A stretch of DNA of 52,248 bases. Source: Chromera velia. Lineage: Eukaryota; Sar; Chromeraceae. Shown piece by piece: positions 11,498 to 23,391 of the stretch. A model generated the notes under the pieces. It had not been told where the DNA came from. It made no database searches and was given only the letters and a program-made list of their open reading frames with translations. How positions within the stretch are numbered: position 1 is the first letter of the stretch; each line of letters opens with the position of its first letter. The position numbers and the translations under genes were made by a program. Location of the stretch: contig JAHBMJ010005924.1 of the NCBI GenBank assembly GCA_018398765.1, forward strand, positions 1,865 to 54,112, in the 5' to 3' direction.

Positions 11498-13098
11498 CTA
11501 ATTGAAGTCGATGGAAGGAGGGGAGAAAGTCTGGAGAGCACAAGCTACCACTTGCTTGCTGAAGACAGAGCCTTCACTGTGCACGCGTCTCTGCTTTCTT
11601 TCCTGCTCAATGTAACTGCCCCCCCCCCTTTTTTGTGGTTGACTGATCAATCAACCTTTACCTGCTTGTGTCTTTTGTTGGTTGCTTTCTCTCGCAGGTC
11701 CTTTCCGTGAGGCTGCTGGTTCGGCTCCATCGTTCGGGGACAGGAAGTGCTATCAGGTGGGTCGTTTTTGTTATTCTGCTGTTTTGACTGATTCTCGCTT
11801 TCGCCTTCTTCGCTTTCCGTTTCGTGAGAGATCGCGTGCTCTCTCTCAAGGTGTGTGAAGAGGCGATCAGTATCCTTCACTGATGTCTCTTTTTCGGCTG
11901 GAATGCTTGCGACGCGTCTTTTCTTAGCGGCTTCTCTGTCATTCCCGAATTGCGATTATTCTCTGCATGTCCTTTCTTCTCCTCGACTCGAGGTCTTCGT
12001 ATGGTAGCCTCTCTCGCTCTGTGTGTGCGTGTGGAAGGGGGNNNNNNNNNNNNNNNNNNNNNNNNNNNNNNNNNNNNNNNNNNNNNNNNNNNNNNNNNNN
12101 NNNNNNNNNNNNNNNNNNNNNNNNNNNNNNNNNNNNNNNNNNNNNNNNNNNNNNNNNNNNNNNNNNNNNNNNNNNNNNNNNNNNNNNNNNNNNNNNNNNN
12201 NNNNNNNNNNNNNNNNNNNNNNNNNNNNNNNNNNNNNNNNNNNNNNNNATTTCTCTGCATTTGTCTGCATCTGTGTGGCTGTCTGCATGTGCCTGTCTGT
12301 TAAGTTTAATTTTCTTTCTGTGTGTGGGAAACCCATCCGCCTGCCTGCCTGCAGCTCCCCCCAGAGGCCAGGACGTTGGGGATCCGTGCGTCCCTCAGAG
12401 ACGCAGAGGAGGGCGCAGACTTCCTGATGGTGAGTCAGTCAGTCAGTCACTTTGATTGAGTGTGTCTAGGAATCAGGGTCAAGCAGGCAAGATGGCAAAG
12501 AGGATGGGTCGGTTCACAGACAGACAGAAGGTCGGAGGGAAGCATGCATGAAGGCGTCAAACAAGGAAACTCAGACAGAACTTGGAGTGTGAGCAAAGAG
12601 ACGGCCGTCGAAGAAAAGGAAATTCGACTGGGACCAGATTCCCCTTTTCGCAACATCTTTTTTGCATTGTACCTAGCATTATACTGTGTTTGTTTCCTGT
12701 CTCTCAAAGATGTACATGATTGTTTCTTCAATCACTAATGATTCCTTCATCTATGCCCAAGTGATCGGTAACAAACCCACTAAAGTGGTGTCCTAGTTGA
12801 CAACTAAGCACGTTCTCATAAGTCCCTTTGGTCTTTTCCCCTCTCTCCAACGATCCTTCCTCAGGTGAAGCCCGCCTCCCACTACTTGGACGTCGTGAAG
12901 GCCCTCCACGATCGTGTGGACGTCCCTCTGGCAGTCTACCAGGTCTCTGGGGAGTATGCGATGTTGAAATTCGCATCGGAGGCGGGGGCGCTCGATTTGC
13001 GCACCGCGGTTTTGGAGAGTGTGGCGTCGATGCAGAGGGCAGGGGCGTCGGTTGTGATCACATACTTTGCACCTGAACTCCTTGACTGGCTACCCTGA
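9120..13098 (+). CDS. ALAD: Porphobilinogen synthase (delta-aminolevulinic acid dehydratase), zinc type
   Basis: Nine exons join in phase to 373 residues: 9120-9387, 9583-9628, 10018-10103, 10338-10457, 10696-10769, 10976-11135, 11698-11756, 12355-12429, 12865-13098; stop TGA. The enzyme condenses two 5-aminolevulinate molecules to porphobilinogen in haem and chlorophyll synthesis. The two active-site lysines are K245 (SYSAKFAS) and K298 (MVKPA), 53 residues apart as in human ALAD (K199, K252). The zinc cysteines C168, C170 and C178 (CLCEYTNHGHC) also match human spacing, so this is the Zn-dependent type, not the Asp-rich Mg type of plant plastids. The usual KPG is KPA. 9120 is the first ATG in the open frame; about 65 Ser/Arg-rich residues precede the core and might be a targeting extension. 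Intron 7 contains the N gap. Confidence 0.95.
9361..9492 (+). repeat. Tandem 32-bp repeat duplicating the ALAD exon 1 / intron 1 junction
   Basis: Four copies start at 9361, 9397, 9429 and 9461, each containing a variant of GTAGTCGATCAAGAG. The first copy covers the last codons of exon 1 and its donor GTCAGT at 9388. The third copy recreates GTCAGT at 9456; the second and fourth have decayed donor sites. Confidence 0.85.
11239..11497. repeat. Long compound CT/TTTC/GT/GA microsatellite in ALAD intron 6
   Basis: Alternating blocks of CT, TTTC, GT and GA repeats fill about 260 bp of the intron between ALAD exons 6 and 7. Several overlapping open frames on both strands result from it and are not genes. 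Confidence 0.95.
12042..12248. other. Assembly gap (run of N)
   Basis: 207 undetermined bases inside ALAD intron 7. Flanking exons 7 and 8 join in phase across it, so no coding sequence needs to be missing. Confidence 0.99.
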
Positions 13099-13795
13099 TC
13101 TGGGTGGGGGGGGAGGATGAAAGTTGGAAGGAAGAGGTCATTGTGGGGCATCAAACAGAGGATTCGAAAGAGGGGGCGCCGTAGGAAGTCAGGGTTGAGT
13201 GTCTCCTCCATTCAGGTATGAATGGAAAGGAACAAGTCTGCATGTGTGCGTTTGTGTCCTTTGTGTCGTTGGTACGTTTTTGTCTCTGCCGTGCGAGAGC
13301 ATTTGTGGAGGGAGAATGCAATGATTGTTTGGCTGCTTCCCGTATGTCTTGCCACTGGCTGACTACCATGCAGCTGTTAGTCCATGAAAGAAAGTTTCGA
13401 TCGATCTGATCATCAGAAAGGGGAAGGGGGAGATTGGGCAGCATGCATTATGACGTGACGGGAGAAAAATGAAAAAAGAAGCATTTTTTGGGGTGGGTGA
13501 GGGAGCAGTTGTCTCCCGTCTGTCTGTCTGTCTGTCTTTGTGGCACCCCCACTGACAGACAGACCAAAGATGGGCACACACACATACACATACACATACA
13601 GAGAAAGAGGAGTCAACCTAGGCGAACCGTCCTCAGAAAGGAAGTGGAGCGCCAAACGAAACTAGGTTTTGGAAAAAAGGTTTTTGCAGAGAGCAAGAAC
13701 AAGTTTCTCCGGTACGTCGCAGTTTTGAAAGAACATCCATTTCTGAAAACTTAATTGGATCTATTTTTTGCGTGAGACAGTGATTCCACGTGTGT

Positions 13796-13835
<40 letters not shown>

Positions 13836-16473
13836 GTGTGTGTGTCCTTCGACCTGTGTGATTGAAGGGAATTGTCAGACAAACAACGAAAGAGACAGCG
13901 CCGAGGAATCTCGATAGCTGTCTCTGTATACAGACATCCCATGCATGAATTCATCCGTGCTCATGGAGAAAGAAGTTTGTGTTGCATTTCTCTTTTTCCG
14001 TCCTCTGTTCTAAATTTTGATCTTTCGCTAGCGCTACACGCTTTATGAACAAATCAATCAGTGAGTGAGAAAGAAAGAAAAAAAGAAAGAAAGGAAGGAA
14101 GGAAGGAAGGAAGAAAGAAAGAAAGAGAAAAAAAGAAAGAAAGAAAGAAAGAAAGAAAGAAAAGAAAGAAAGAAAGAAAGAAACTCATTAAGAGAACAAC
14201 AGGTGGGTACTGACTGCATTCATTTGAGAGCATCTCATCTTCGGTCGCAGTGCCCTCCCCAGGGTGCCTGCATGGTGAATGAAGTGAAGTGTAAAATAAA
14301 TCAAAGAAATCTTCTTTTCGTCCCGCCGGTGTGCTGCCGTATGCCGTGTCTGTCGTTCGTAATGCATTAATGAATGTTTCTGTTGGATGTTTTCTTTTTC
14401 AACTCGGAAGGAAAGCCAGTCGTTCAGAGAAGAGAAGTCTCTTCAACACCCCACTCGTACTTCCTACAACTGCCTCTGCCTCTTTGCCATGATTTCACGA
14501 AAATGGTCTCTTGCGTAATGGACTGCGGAGGGAAACTGCCCGTGCATGCTTGCGGTCTGACCTACTGCCTATTTTTTGATCTACTGCTTTGACTCTTTTT
14601 CGATCGACTGAACGTACCGAAAGGGTGATGCCTCTTTGTAATTGTCTTCGTTTGTGTCATTTGCATGTGCATCATTCATGCCAGATGTGCACAATGTCAT
14701 GCGTATCTGTTTCCACCATGCGTTAAATTAAAATATGGCAGATCGTCACCGACCCATGCGAAGTTAATTGGAGAGACAAATCGTCCAGCAGACACTCGAG
14801 CAGACACCATGAGAAGCAGAGAGGAGGAGGGACGGAGAGATGCACGGATAAGGAAAAGTGTGAGAGTACGAGAAAGAAAGAAAGAAAGAAAGAAGTTTCC
14901 CTGTCTAAGAAACAAACGTTGCAAATCATGTCTCGCAGTCGGCCAGAGCCTACCAGAGCCCGGGCGGGAGTAGTGGCTGACCAGCCTTTGTTGCCTCAAT
15001 TCAATTCAACACATACTAATACATACAAGTGCCTATGTATGGTAAAGAATCATCTTTATCTAGCGTTTTTACTGAGATTTTTTGATAGATTTTAATATAT
15101 TTTAAGATCTTTGCAAAGTTTGAGAAAAATATTGGTGAGATTAATAAAAAGTTAGGTATCTTAAACTCGGTACGGTAAAAAACAATTGGTAGTAACTTGG
15201 TATTGCTTAGTATAGCTTAGTACTGCGTAGTAGTAGTGCTGTCTGGAAGCAGTGAAGAGGAAATTCGATAGAATTGGATAGTTTTTGTGACTAAGTTCTA
15301 AAAGTAAGTTTAAAACAGAGTTTCTTTTGTTCAGTTTCTGTTGGTTTATGTTTGTTTTCTCTAGTTCTCTCTTATTCTCTCTACATCTCCAGGCAATCTT
15401 CCAGGCTTCTACCATATCCTGCCACCAATGGGCATAAAATCTTATAAAATCTCCATAGCAGCCTCACTTTACGTTGCTACGGTAGTACCGAAACTAGAAG
15501 GAGAAACTTATGCAATGCTTAAAGAACTGAAAGAAAGAAGCTTCGAATAGCCTTCCAATTGATGTTGCAGATTCTTGTACCTTGCAGTCATCACAGAGCT
15601 CACCGTCCGGTGAAGTTCGACATACATAGGTATGCTAGGAGCTAGAAAGTTAGAGCACCGTAAAAGCCCTAGGGCGGCTTGACAATACGACTAGGCCGCA
15701 ATAATCGATCAGCGAAATACGGAAAAAAGAACTCTGCGGTGGCATGCTCAAGCAGAAGCACGGCGTTGCATGACGACATATGACGAAGAAATGCCGAAGA
15801 ACAGAACACACCAAAGAATAGCACATGCACGAAAGGGAATCAGGAAAGATAATGCAAAATCAAGAATAAAACAGGACGTACAGATAAGCATAAAGCTCAA
15901 GCTCAAGCTCCCGTCATTGTCCACAAGAACATGAAAAGCTTTCGACATGAAGAGAAAACACGGAGCAGACTCCTCGTACGAAATACAAAGAGATCCAAAA
16001 AACTGAATGAGCTCTCAAACACGTATAAAAAAGGCCCCACGGATCACAGACGAACATGCTAATACACAAAGAGGGCACATATGCAGTGATTGCATGAGGT
16101 ACGTGCATGTCAGCGGGACGCGGGTCCGCGTGCACGCGTAGACGGCCGGGCGACATCGGGCTGCGAGCCCCGAATGATGCATGCTTCATGCAACGGTGGT
16201 TTGCCGGGTTAAACTGAACACTGCTTTCAAGGATGTCGGAAGTGATTCCTGATTTCTCTGTGCATATGCGATGGCTCCAATTCCATGTCGTGAGGTGCTT
16301 TGTCCTGTGAGTCGATTCATCTCAAAATAACGCCTGCTGGTTTTCTTCTGGCGCGGAGTTTCGCCCTTTTTGCGAGCCGTCGTCCTCCCGTCTCCTTCAG
16401 ACCACACCAGCCTTTTCGAGTTCCTCGCTCAAGTCTCATCTGGCTGTCTGGACATAAAAGTGGCGTTGCGAAA
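13099..16473. other. Intergenic stretch between ALAD and the SMP-30 gene
   Basis: No supported gene. It contains a GT repeat (about 13790-13843), a GAAA/GGAA tract (14065-14181), AT-rich DNA from 15000 to 15560 with short direct repeats around 15190-15235, and a CpG-rich block at about 16100-16160 that might belong to the promoter of the downstream gene. Confidence 0.6.
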
Positions 16474-18077
16474 ATGGGGAATATCTTCTCAGACTGCACG
16501 GAGAGTAAGGTGGTCTCTCTGGAGGCAGACCTGGTCGTGCCCTCAAAGAACACGCTGGGGGAGTGTCCGCTCTGGTGCGAGAGACGGCAAAGACTCATGT
16601 CAGTCAGGAGGGCCCTGTGTTTCTGTCTGGGTGCGTGCACCGGAATGGTTGCCTGCTTGTACACGATCATTTCTGTGTGGTGTAGTTTGTGCTTTAATGT
16701 GCCTCAGCCAGGACCCGTGTGGCTGCTCGCGCTTTTGTTTGCGTTCTTTCTCTGTACAAATATATGTAGGTGAGAACAGACGTGTATCTGGGTGCATGCA
16801 TGTGCCCGTGCAGGTGGGTGGACATTGACGGGAAGATGTTTTGGTCCCTCGACCCGGAAACAAAGGACGTCAAATCAATTGAACTCCCCGAACGCCCAGG
16901 CTCCTTCTGTCTCACCAAGGACGACAGACTCATCTTCGCATTCGAGAAAGGGCCGGCTTTTTATGACCCTGAGGTCGGCCCCGGCTCTCTGGAGAGGATC
17001 GCGACGTTTGATGAAAGTCCGGGGGTCACAAGGATGAATGATGGGCGGGTGGACCCGCAAGGCAGATTTGTGGTCGGGGGGTATGTGGAGCAGGGCACTG
17101 AGCCTGTGAGTGCGATCTACAGACTGAGCCCGGGAGCCTCTGAGCTGGAGCTTCTGATTCCTCGCATCGCATGCACGAACTCGATTTGTTTCCGCGTCTC
17201 TCCTGAAGGTGGTACGCGCATGGTGTTCTGTGACAGTAAGTGGCTGCCGAGGGAGATCAAGGTTGTGAATGAATACGATAAAATTCCAGGAAGTGCAGTG
17301 AATGAGAAGGCAGAGACCTTGATCAAGTGGCAGCCGGGGGAGGAGGAGGGGGGGAAGTTACCCGATGGGTCGATAGTGGACTCGGAGGGCAACATCTGGT
17401 GTGCTCACTTTGGTAGAGGGAAGATGGTGCGGTACAACAAAGAGGGGAGGATTGACTGTGAGGTCAGTCTCGATCACCTTCCAATGATTGTGGAAGGACT
17501 TGCCGACTTGAAGACTCAACCTCTCAGAAAGAACCGCACATCCCATCCATCCAACCGTGTTGCATTCAGCAGATGCACGTACGTATCAACTTACAGGTGT
17601 ACCTCCAGCGAATGTCCTTTCACTGTTGTCGTACTGTAATGGACGCGGAGACTCTCTTTCTTTCTCTTTGTCTCTTCTCTCCATCTCCATCTCAGTTTTC
17701 CGCTCATTCACTCTTATCGCGCCCGGAGCCGTCCTGGTCTGTTTTTCGTTTTCTTAGCCCCCCTTCAGTGATCCAGCTCCGTGCTCTTCCCCCATCAGAT
17801 CGTTTTTTCGGTCTGCTTTCGAAGGGGCGCGTTGACGCAGACGCGTCTAGAACGAAACTTTCCGTGCGTGCAGGTGTCTGTCCCTGTTCCTCATGTGACG
17901 TGTGCGGCTCTGGGAGGAAAGGACTATCGCACGATGTTCATCACCAACGCCAGTCGGAAGAAGCTGAGCGAGGAGGAGAGGAAAAAGCTGCCTGATGAAG
18001 ACTTTGCAGGCGGCCTCTTTGCGGTCAAGCTGCCCGAAGAGCTCTGTGCGGGAATGCCTGAGTGTAGATTCGGTTGA
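16474..18077 (+). CDS. SMP-30 / gluconolactonase / regucalcin-like protein
   Basis: Three exons (16474-16598, 16814-17462, 17874-18077) join in phase to 325 residues, stop TGA. The family is a six-bladed beta-propeller with one divalent metal; members hydrolyse sugar lactones or related esters. The four expected metal ligands are present: E30 in LGECPLW, N117 in TRMNDGRVD, N164 in CTNSICF and D226 in PDGSIVD. Blade motifs such as WVDIDGK, DPQGRFVVGG and DSEGNIWCAH are clear. Both donors are GTCAGT, fixed by phase and by restoration of the blade sequences. The C-terminal exon contains a Lys/Glu-rich helix after the last blade strand, longer than I expect for the family. No cleavable signal peptide is obvious, so it is probably cytosolic. 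Substrate cannot be told from sequence. Confidence 0.9.
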
Positions 18078-19627
18078 TTAAAATGCCGTCTCTTTCTATG
18101 AAGTGACCGTCTGAGTACAGGTTCATTTCAGGAACTTAAAGGATGAAAAAAAAAAAGAACCAAGGGAACAGATGTGACGCACGCAGGCCGGTGCGATTGG
18201 TGTTCTCATTGAAATGATATGCCGTCTCTTTCCATCGGGTGGATTTTGGAAGAGAAGGGAAGTCGCAGGGACAGAGAAGAGAAAAGTTTCTCTCTCGTAT
18301 GCATGACTTTGCAGTGCAGATTTCGAAAGCCCTTTCAGACAGGCAGATCGATCGAGGAAAAATTGGATCGTCTGTCTGTTTTGGTGAGTCGTTCTCTTCT
18401 TTCGTTTTTTTCTTCTTTCCACCCATCCCGCTTGAACTGTCGCTTGAGTGTCCGCCTGTCTGCCTCTCTGTAGCGCGTGTGTGAAAAATCTTATTGTGTG
18501 TGTGTGTGTGTGTGTGTGGAAGGTCGTCGGTCTGTTCGTCTGTTTTTCGGTCTGTCAATGTTCCGCAGGACAGGCAGGAGCTAGGCACTTCAGAGAGAGC
18601 ACGGATGGATGAGGGAATTCAAAGCTTCGGCCACCGAAGATTCTGAAGGCAAAAGGTGCATGAAGAGTGTCAGGCAAGAGGTGTGTGTAACCAGACGAGC
18701 AGTTAAGAGTGCAAGCTGGATCATGCATATAGCAAGGAACCATGTGAGTCTAGATGTGAGTTCGTGTCACTACAAAGTGTGCGTGAGAGACTTATTATGC
18801 GAGGGACTGCATTCGCACTAGTATTCGCAGTGTTGAGAAACACAGTATTCAAGCCTGAGCCTAGTCACAGACTAGGTCACAGATAAATTAACATGTATAT
18901 CGAAAGACGTGCAAGGTTCACACTTTAAAACAGACATTAATCCTATCTTATCCTAAAACATCTAGTCTGATCTAGAAAATAGACGAGAATTAGAAGGTTT
19001 ATATCTTAGAAAAAAAAATAAATCATTATTAGGAGTCAAAATTTAAGACTGTTTTGTGTATGTGTGCTAGTACATGCTTGTAAGCTATCATAAAACGTAA
19101 AGATGTGCAGATTTTTATTTGCGAAGGTTGTAGGTGCTATGTGCTAGTCTAGACACATAAGAAAATGAATTCTAACTTAGTAGAATCGAAGCCGCATTAA
19201 TATTGTTTTCTATAATACTAGCTATAATGTACTAAATAACTTTACAAACATTTATAGTTTGAGCTTTTAAATGCATATCATTTGGATAAAGTTTAGAGCT
19301 ATATAAGTACCGTTAATATCAAGTTCTAACTTCTAACTCATCATAGTTCACGAGAAATCGACCTCTAAAAATTGTTAAATTCCTTTAAATTCCTGTCTTT
19401 AAATTCTTTTGGATTCCTAGCTCCAGTCCTAGCTAAATTCCTTTAAATCCCTTTCTAAATTTCTCTAAATTCCTGTCTAAATTCCTAGCTAGGTCTTTGC
19501 ACTGAAGGTAATAAACTAGGTAATAAAGCTGCTATTAGAGCAGTTATTAGAACTGTATTTTAAAAAAATATATACGTCCACATATATAAGGGTTACAATC
19601 GAGGTCTAGGCTAGGGTCTGGGAAGAA
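18078..19627. other. Intergenic stretch, AT-rich, with a partial fold-back element relative
   Basis: Contains a GT run at about 18495-18518 and no supported gene. From about 18830 it is strongly AT-rich. 19305-19513 is homologous to parts of the 5211-6020 fold-back element, sharing ACCGTTAATATCAA, CGAGAAATCGACC and repeated AAATTCCT motifs, and ending in a TAGGTCTTTGCA-like terminus. Confidence 0.6.
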
Positions 19628-19730
19628 ATTACGGATTACGGCTTTTTTTGTTACGGTTTTTCCGTAACTTGGCGCCGAATTAAGTTTTTACTAGTTTTTT
19701 TATTATGAAAAAACCGTAAGGTCCGTAATT
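19628..19730. mobile_element. Small MITE-like inverted-repeat element
   Basis: About 103 bp with imperfect inverted termini starting AATTACGGA, plus an internal perfect hairpin (stem GTTACGG / CCGTAAC, loop TTTTT, about 19650-19668). It has no coding capacity and lies 12 bp from the larger transposon at 19743. Confidence 0.5.
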
Positions 19731-19742
19731 CGGGCGTTGTGG

Positions 19743-21147
19743 CAGTTGAGACATAGGGTGTCAGTCGTTCCGTCCGTGCACACGCAGGAAGGCCAAGCCG
19801 CGGGGCGGGCTGGGGGCAAGCCGTCGCGCGCGCCCTGGGCCGCAGGTGAATTCGATTAACCGCCGCGCGTGCACTGCGCCGCGCGAATTTCAGCTCCGTC
19901 GAAATCATTTGACTTCATGAATTACTTCAGGCAACATCTGTTGGACTCTGCGTATGCTCCAGACTCACAGACTTCCCATAAAGAGCTCTGAAGGAAGAAA
20001 GCCGCCACACTCACTACTCTACTCCATTACTGCGGTTAACAGGAAGGCTCTTCTCTTGAACTCGTCTTCATCTGCTGATTTGATTCTTCAAGCATGTTGT
20101 CTAGTAACGTATCTTCTTCCTCAGTCACTCTTCTGCGATTTACTGATGATGACCCTCCACAGCGTCATCAGATCGCCGATGGCTACGCATACCTGAAGCT
20201 CACCAAGATGTGGGTGGAAGGTTATGCGACCCTGACTGGTCTCGAGAAGCTGTACAAAGTCTTGCATATTTCTTCTTTTGCTGCTGGTCCAGGAGACGAT
20301 GCTCTCCATGGTCGGATTGAAGAGCTTGCTTCGACGACTGAGAAAGCTGTTCCCCAGAGCACCAGTGGAGAGCAAGACGCAGCGTTGAAAAAGCGTCTCC
20401 AGGACTGGGCCATCAAGTTCTTGTCTGCACTGGCAGGAGAGCAGGCACTTCTCCTGGAGGATGCACAGAAGGAGACGGCCTGGGAGACGTTTGAGAACTT
20501 TGATGTCCTTGTAAAGGCGCTCCCCGTGGATCTGTCTCTGAGAGAGACCGAGGTGCCTACACTGAGCTTCAGAAGGACTTGAAGGCCAGATTTATCACTC
20601 CTTCGGACTGGGTGAGTGGATTCAAGTTCTGGGATCTCCATCCCGACGACACAAAGGCGCTAGCACGCACGAAGAAGAAGAAGGTGATTGCAGCGGTAGG
20701 GACTGAACCGGTGGCTCCGAGGAATTCTTGGGCGTACCAGAGGGAGATCATTGTGGAGGCACTTCCAACTCTGGACGCGCGCCATACTCGGAATGAGTGG
20801 GTGGCGTCCATGAAGAACGGCGTCCTCCAGATCGTCTGTTAACCGCAGTAATGGAGTAGAGTAGTGAGTGTGGCGGCTTTCTTCCTTCAGAGCTCTTTAT
20901 GGGAAGTCTGTGAGTCTGGAGCATACGCAGAGTCCAACAGATGTTACCTGAAGTAATCAATGAAGTCAAATGATTTCGACGGAGCTGAAATTCGCGCGGC
21001 GCGGCACTGAATCGAATGCGCGCGCGGCGGTTAATCGAATTCACCTGCGGCCCAGGGCGCGCGCGACGGCTTGCCTCCGGCCCGCCCTGCGGCTTGGCCT
21101 TCCTGCGTGTGCACGGACGGAACGACTGACACCCTATGTCTCAACTG
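19743..21147 (+). mobile_element. Transposon with about 300-bp terminal inverted repeats
   Basis: Left arm 19743-20042 and right arm 20836-21147 are inverted copies, nearly identical apart from a roughly 12-bp indel and scattered changes. Both outer ends begin CAGTTGAGACATAGG on their own strand. The flanking trinucleotide is TGG on both sides (19740-19742 and 21148-21150), compatible with a 3-bp target duplication, though 3 bp can match by chance. The arms are GC-rich, with a CG-rich core; they flank a roughly 0.8-kb interior with coding content. Superfamily unassigned: long TIRs and a 3-bp duplication would suit CACTA or Harbinger types, but no transposase signature is visible. Confidence 0.85.
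20094..20842 (+). pseudogene. Transposon-borne ORF, unknown product, interrupted by one frameshift
   Basis: Starts at ATG 20094 and runs 163 codons to TGA at 20580. A second frame, open across the same spot, continues to TAA at 20840-20842 inside the right inverted repeat. A one-base indel near 20550-20570 would join them into about 249 residues of uniform composition: an alpha-helical, Ala/Glu/Lys/Leu-rich protein with many Trp (KMWVEGY, DWAIKFL, KFWDL). I do not recognise the family and see no DDE triad or zinc finger. It fills the space between the inverted repeats, so it is either a degenerate element protein or a captured host fragment. Confidence 0.45.
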
Positions 21148-21890
21148 TGGCCTATGATGTAGCCTACCAATCAGGGTCTCTGAATTTTTTGTTATATATC
21201 AGAATCAAGCTTATAAAACAGGTTATAGCAGGCTATTAAAACGGACTATTAGAGAAATACGTTCATTATACAAAGATACATATATGCTAGGATGTGTGAT
21301 GATGAATCATCTAGTGAATCATTGATGATTATGACTGATCATCACAGCAGAAGGCGGCTCTGAAGGCCCTCCGGCGGAACTTATCAATCAACCAATATCA
21401 ATCCTAGTATCAATCAACTTTGAACCAATGACCATGTATACAGTTTTTTTATATATATACTACGTGTTTTAAACCTGTATGTGCACACTTATACTAGAAT
21501 CTGTTTATACATAAGAATCTGTATATGCATGAAGAAAGATGTAATAATAACTCTGAAACCAGACTGAAATATAGATAAAAAACGTGCTCGTTCAAAGAAA
21601 ATCTTTGGCAAGAGCTGCTTCAACACTGTATCATGCAGTGCAATGCACTCTGAAAGAATTTTCGTTCTGTCTTCCGCGGGCTCCCGGGCGCCGCTCCCCC
21701 CCTCCACCCCCCCCCCTCCTTTAATATGTAAGCAATCAATCAGTTGGGCATTACAAATGAAAATTCTTTGATATGAAACAAAGGAAACAATGCAGACTGT
21801 GCGCAAAGAGAAGGAGAGATAAACGGCAAAGGTCGACAACAAAAACTAAATTGAGGAATTAACCAAATGGAGGCAAAAAAGAGAGAGAGG

Positions 21891-21930
<40 letters not shown>

Positions 21931-23391
21931 GAGAAGAGAAGAGAAGAGAGGGAAAGGAGAGGACAGGGAAAAGCACCCCAACAAGAAGAATTTGCCCAAG
22001 AGAGGAGGCCAGACAACCCGAACCACAGTGCGAGCGTGTTTCACAAGCCCGTCGGAAGTCTTCCAGAAAGAAAGAGAACAACGATGAAATATGAATGAAT
22101 CAACGAATCAATGAACCAATCAAGGAATGAACGAACGACAGTAGAAGGAAGGGAAGGAAGGAGGGAGGTGTGAAAGGGAGCTAAGAAATGGGGAGAAGGA
22201 ACGTGTGAGATTGTTTTCCGAACGCTCTTCAACGAAATCTTTCTGTACAAACTGTCGATCTCTTCTTCCTTCCTGCCCCCCTGTTTCTTTCTTCCTCGCT
22301 CCTACATGTCTCCCCTTGTCCACATCCTTCACCCTCCCTGTCGCGTGTTTCGGCTCTTCTGACCGAGCTAATCGCCCTACAGCTTCCTTCCTTGCCACCT
22401 TCTGCACACCAGCTTCTCCCTCAAGGCACTTCTTGCCTCTCCCTCGCCAGGCTCCCAGTCGTCGTTGTTCGTCTGCATTCCCTTGAATCTGAAGACAAAC
22501 ATGCATATGACCCAGAGCGGCGAAACAAGAAGCGTACCACCCTGCCAACCTCCAAGAATTGTAGAAGAGAGTGTCCATGCATGTGTCGATAGATCGAGCC
22601 AAAAAGAAACTGGAGAATGGTTGTCTTCCTGGCACATGCACATTCAATCCAACCCTTTAACAAGCTCCTCTATGATGAAACACAAAGAAAACAAAAGGAA
22701 AGAAAGATGACGGAAGTGAAAAGAAAAGAGGGAGAACAAGGGTCAAATGTGAAGGTGCAACACACTTCCTTCGAGAGCCCGGCACCTCCATAAGCAGAAA
22801 GCCAAACGGACGAATCACCGAAACGAGAGACATCAAAAATCTCAGCCCGTCCCATAGACAGACACAAATAAAGGGAGAGAGGGGGGGGGGCGGGAGAGTC
22901 AGTAGAACGAATTCAAGAAAGCAGAAGAAAAAAAGAAAAACGATCAGCAAGAGGGGAAGAGAGAAGAAAGAAGGCGGAAAAAGACGGAAAGCATCACTTG
23001 AAGGAGGCGAAAACGACAACCACTCACACCCCATGTGCTCGATCGGCAGACTTAGCGCTGTCCGGTCGGGTTGCTCGCGGTGGTGGTTCGCTACAGTCTC
23101 TTTTGGGGGGTCGCGATCCTACCCGACTCCAAGCCTGCACCTCTCACGCTCACGTGGAGGTACGGCTAGGGTCGGCTGGGACACTCTGAGCCCACACAGC
23201 CTCTCCCCACTGACAAATTCAGAATCAACAACTTCACTTTACCGCCTCTCTCACTCAGTCAGTCTCCAACCAAAAAAAAAAAAAACTCAGAGAGTCTTCC
23301 CATCCCGCTTTCATCCATCATTGCAACGGCAAGAAAAAAAATAATTGATCAAGATAGAGCCTCTACAAAGACAGAGTTGCAAGGGAATGGA
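21148..23391. other. Intergenic stretch, no supported gene
   Basis: AT-rich to about 21600, then a C-rich block (21690-21718), a GA microsatellite (about 21887-21926), and purine-rich DNA towards the 3' end of the next minus-strand gene. A GC-rich non-repetitive block at 23030-23200 was compared by eye with rRNA, tRNA and snRNA signatures and matched none. Long minus-strand frames at 22120-22647 lack recognisable motifs. Confidence 0.55.

Noticed and set aside
22120-22647. Minus-strand 175-codon frame between the TIR transposon and the Cys/His-repeat gene
   Set aside because: No motif, no splice-supported extension, and competing frames of equal length on both strands.
23030-23200. GC-rich non-repetitive block considered as a structured RNA gene
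   Set aside because: No recognisable rRNA, tRNA, snRNA or SRP signature could be found by eye; covariance-model search would be needed.
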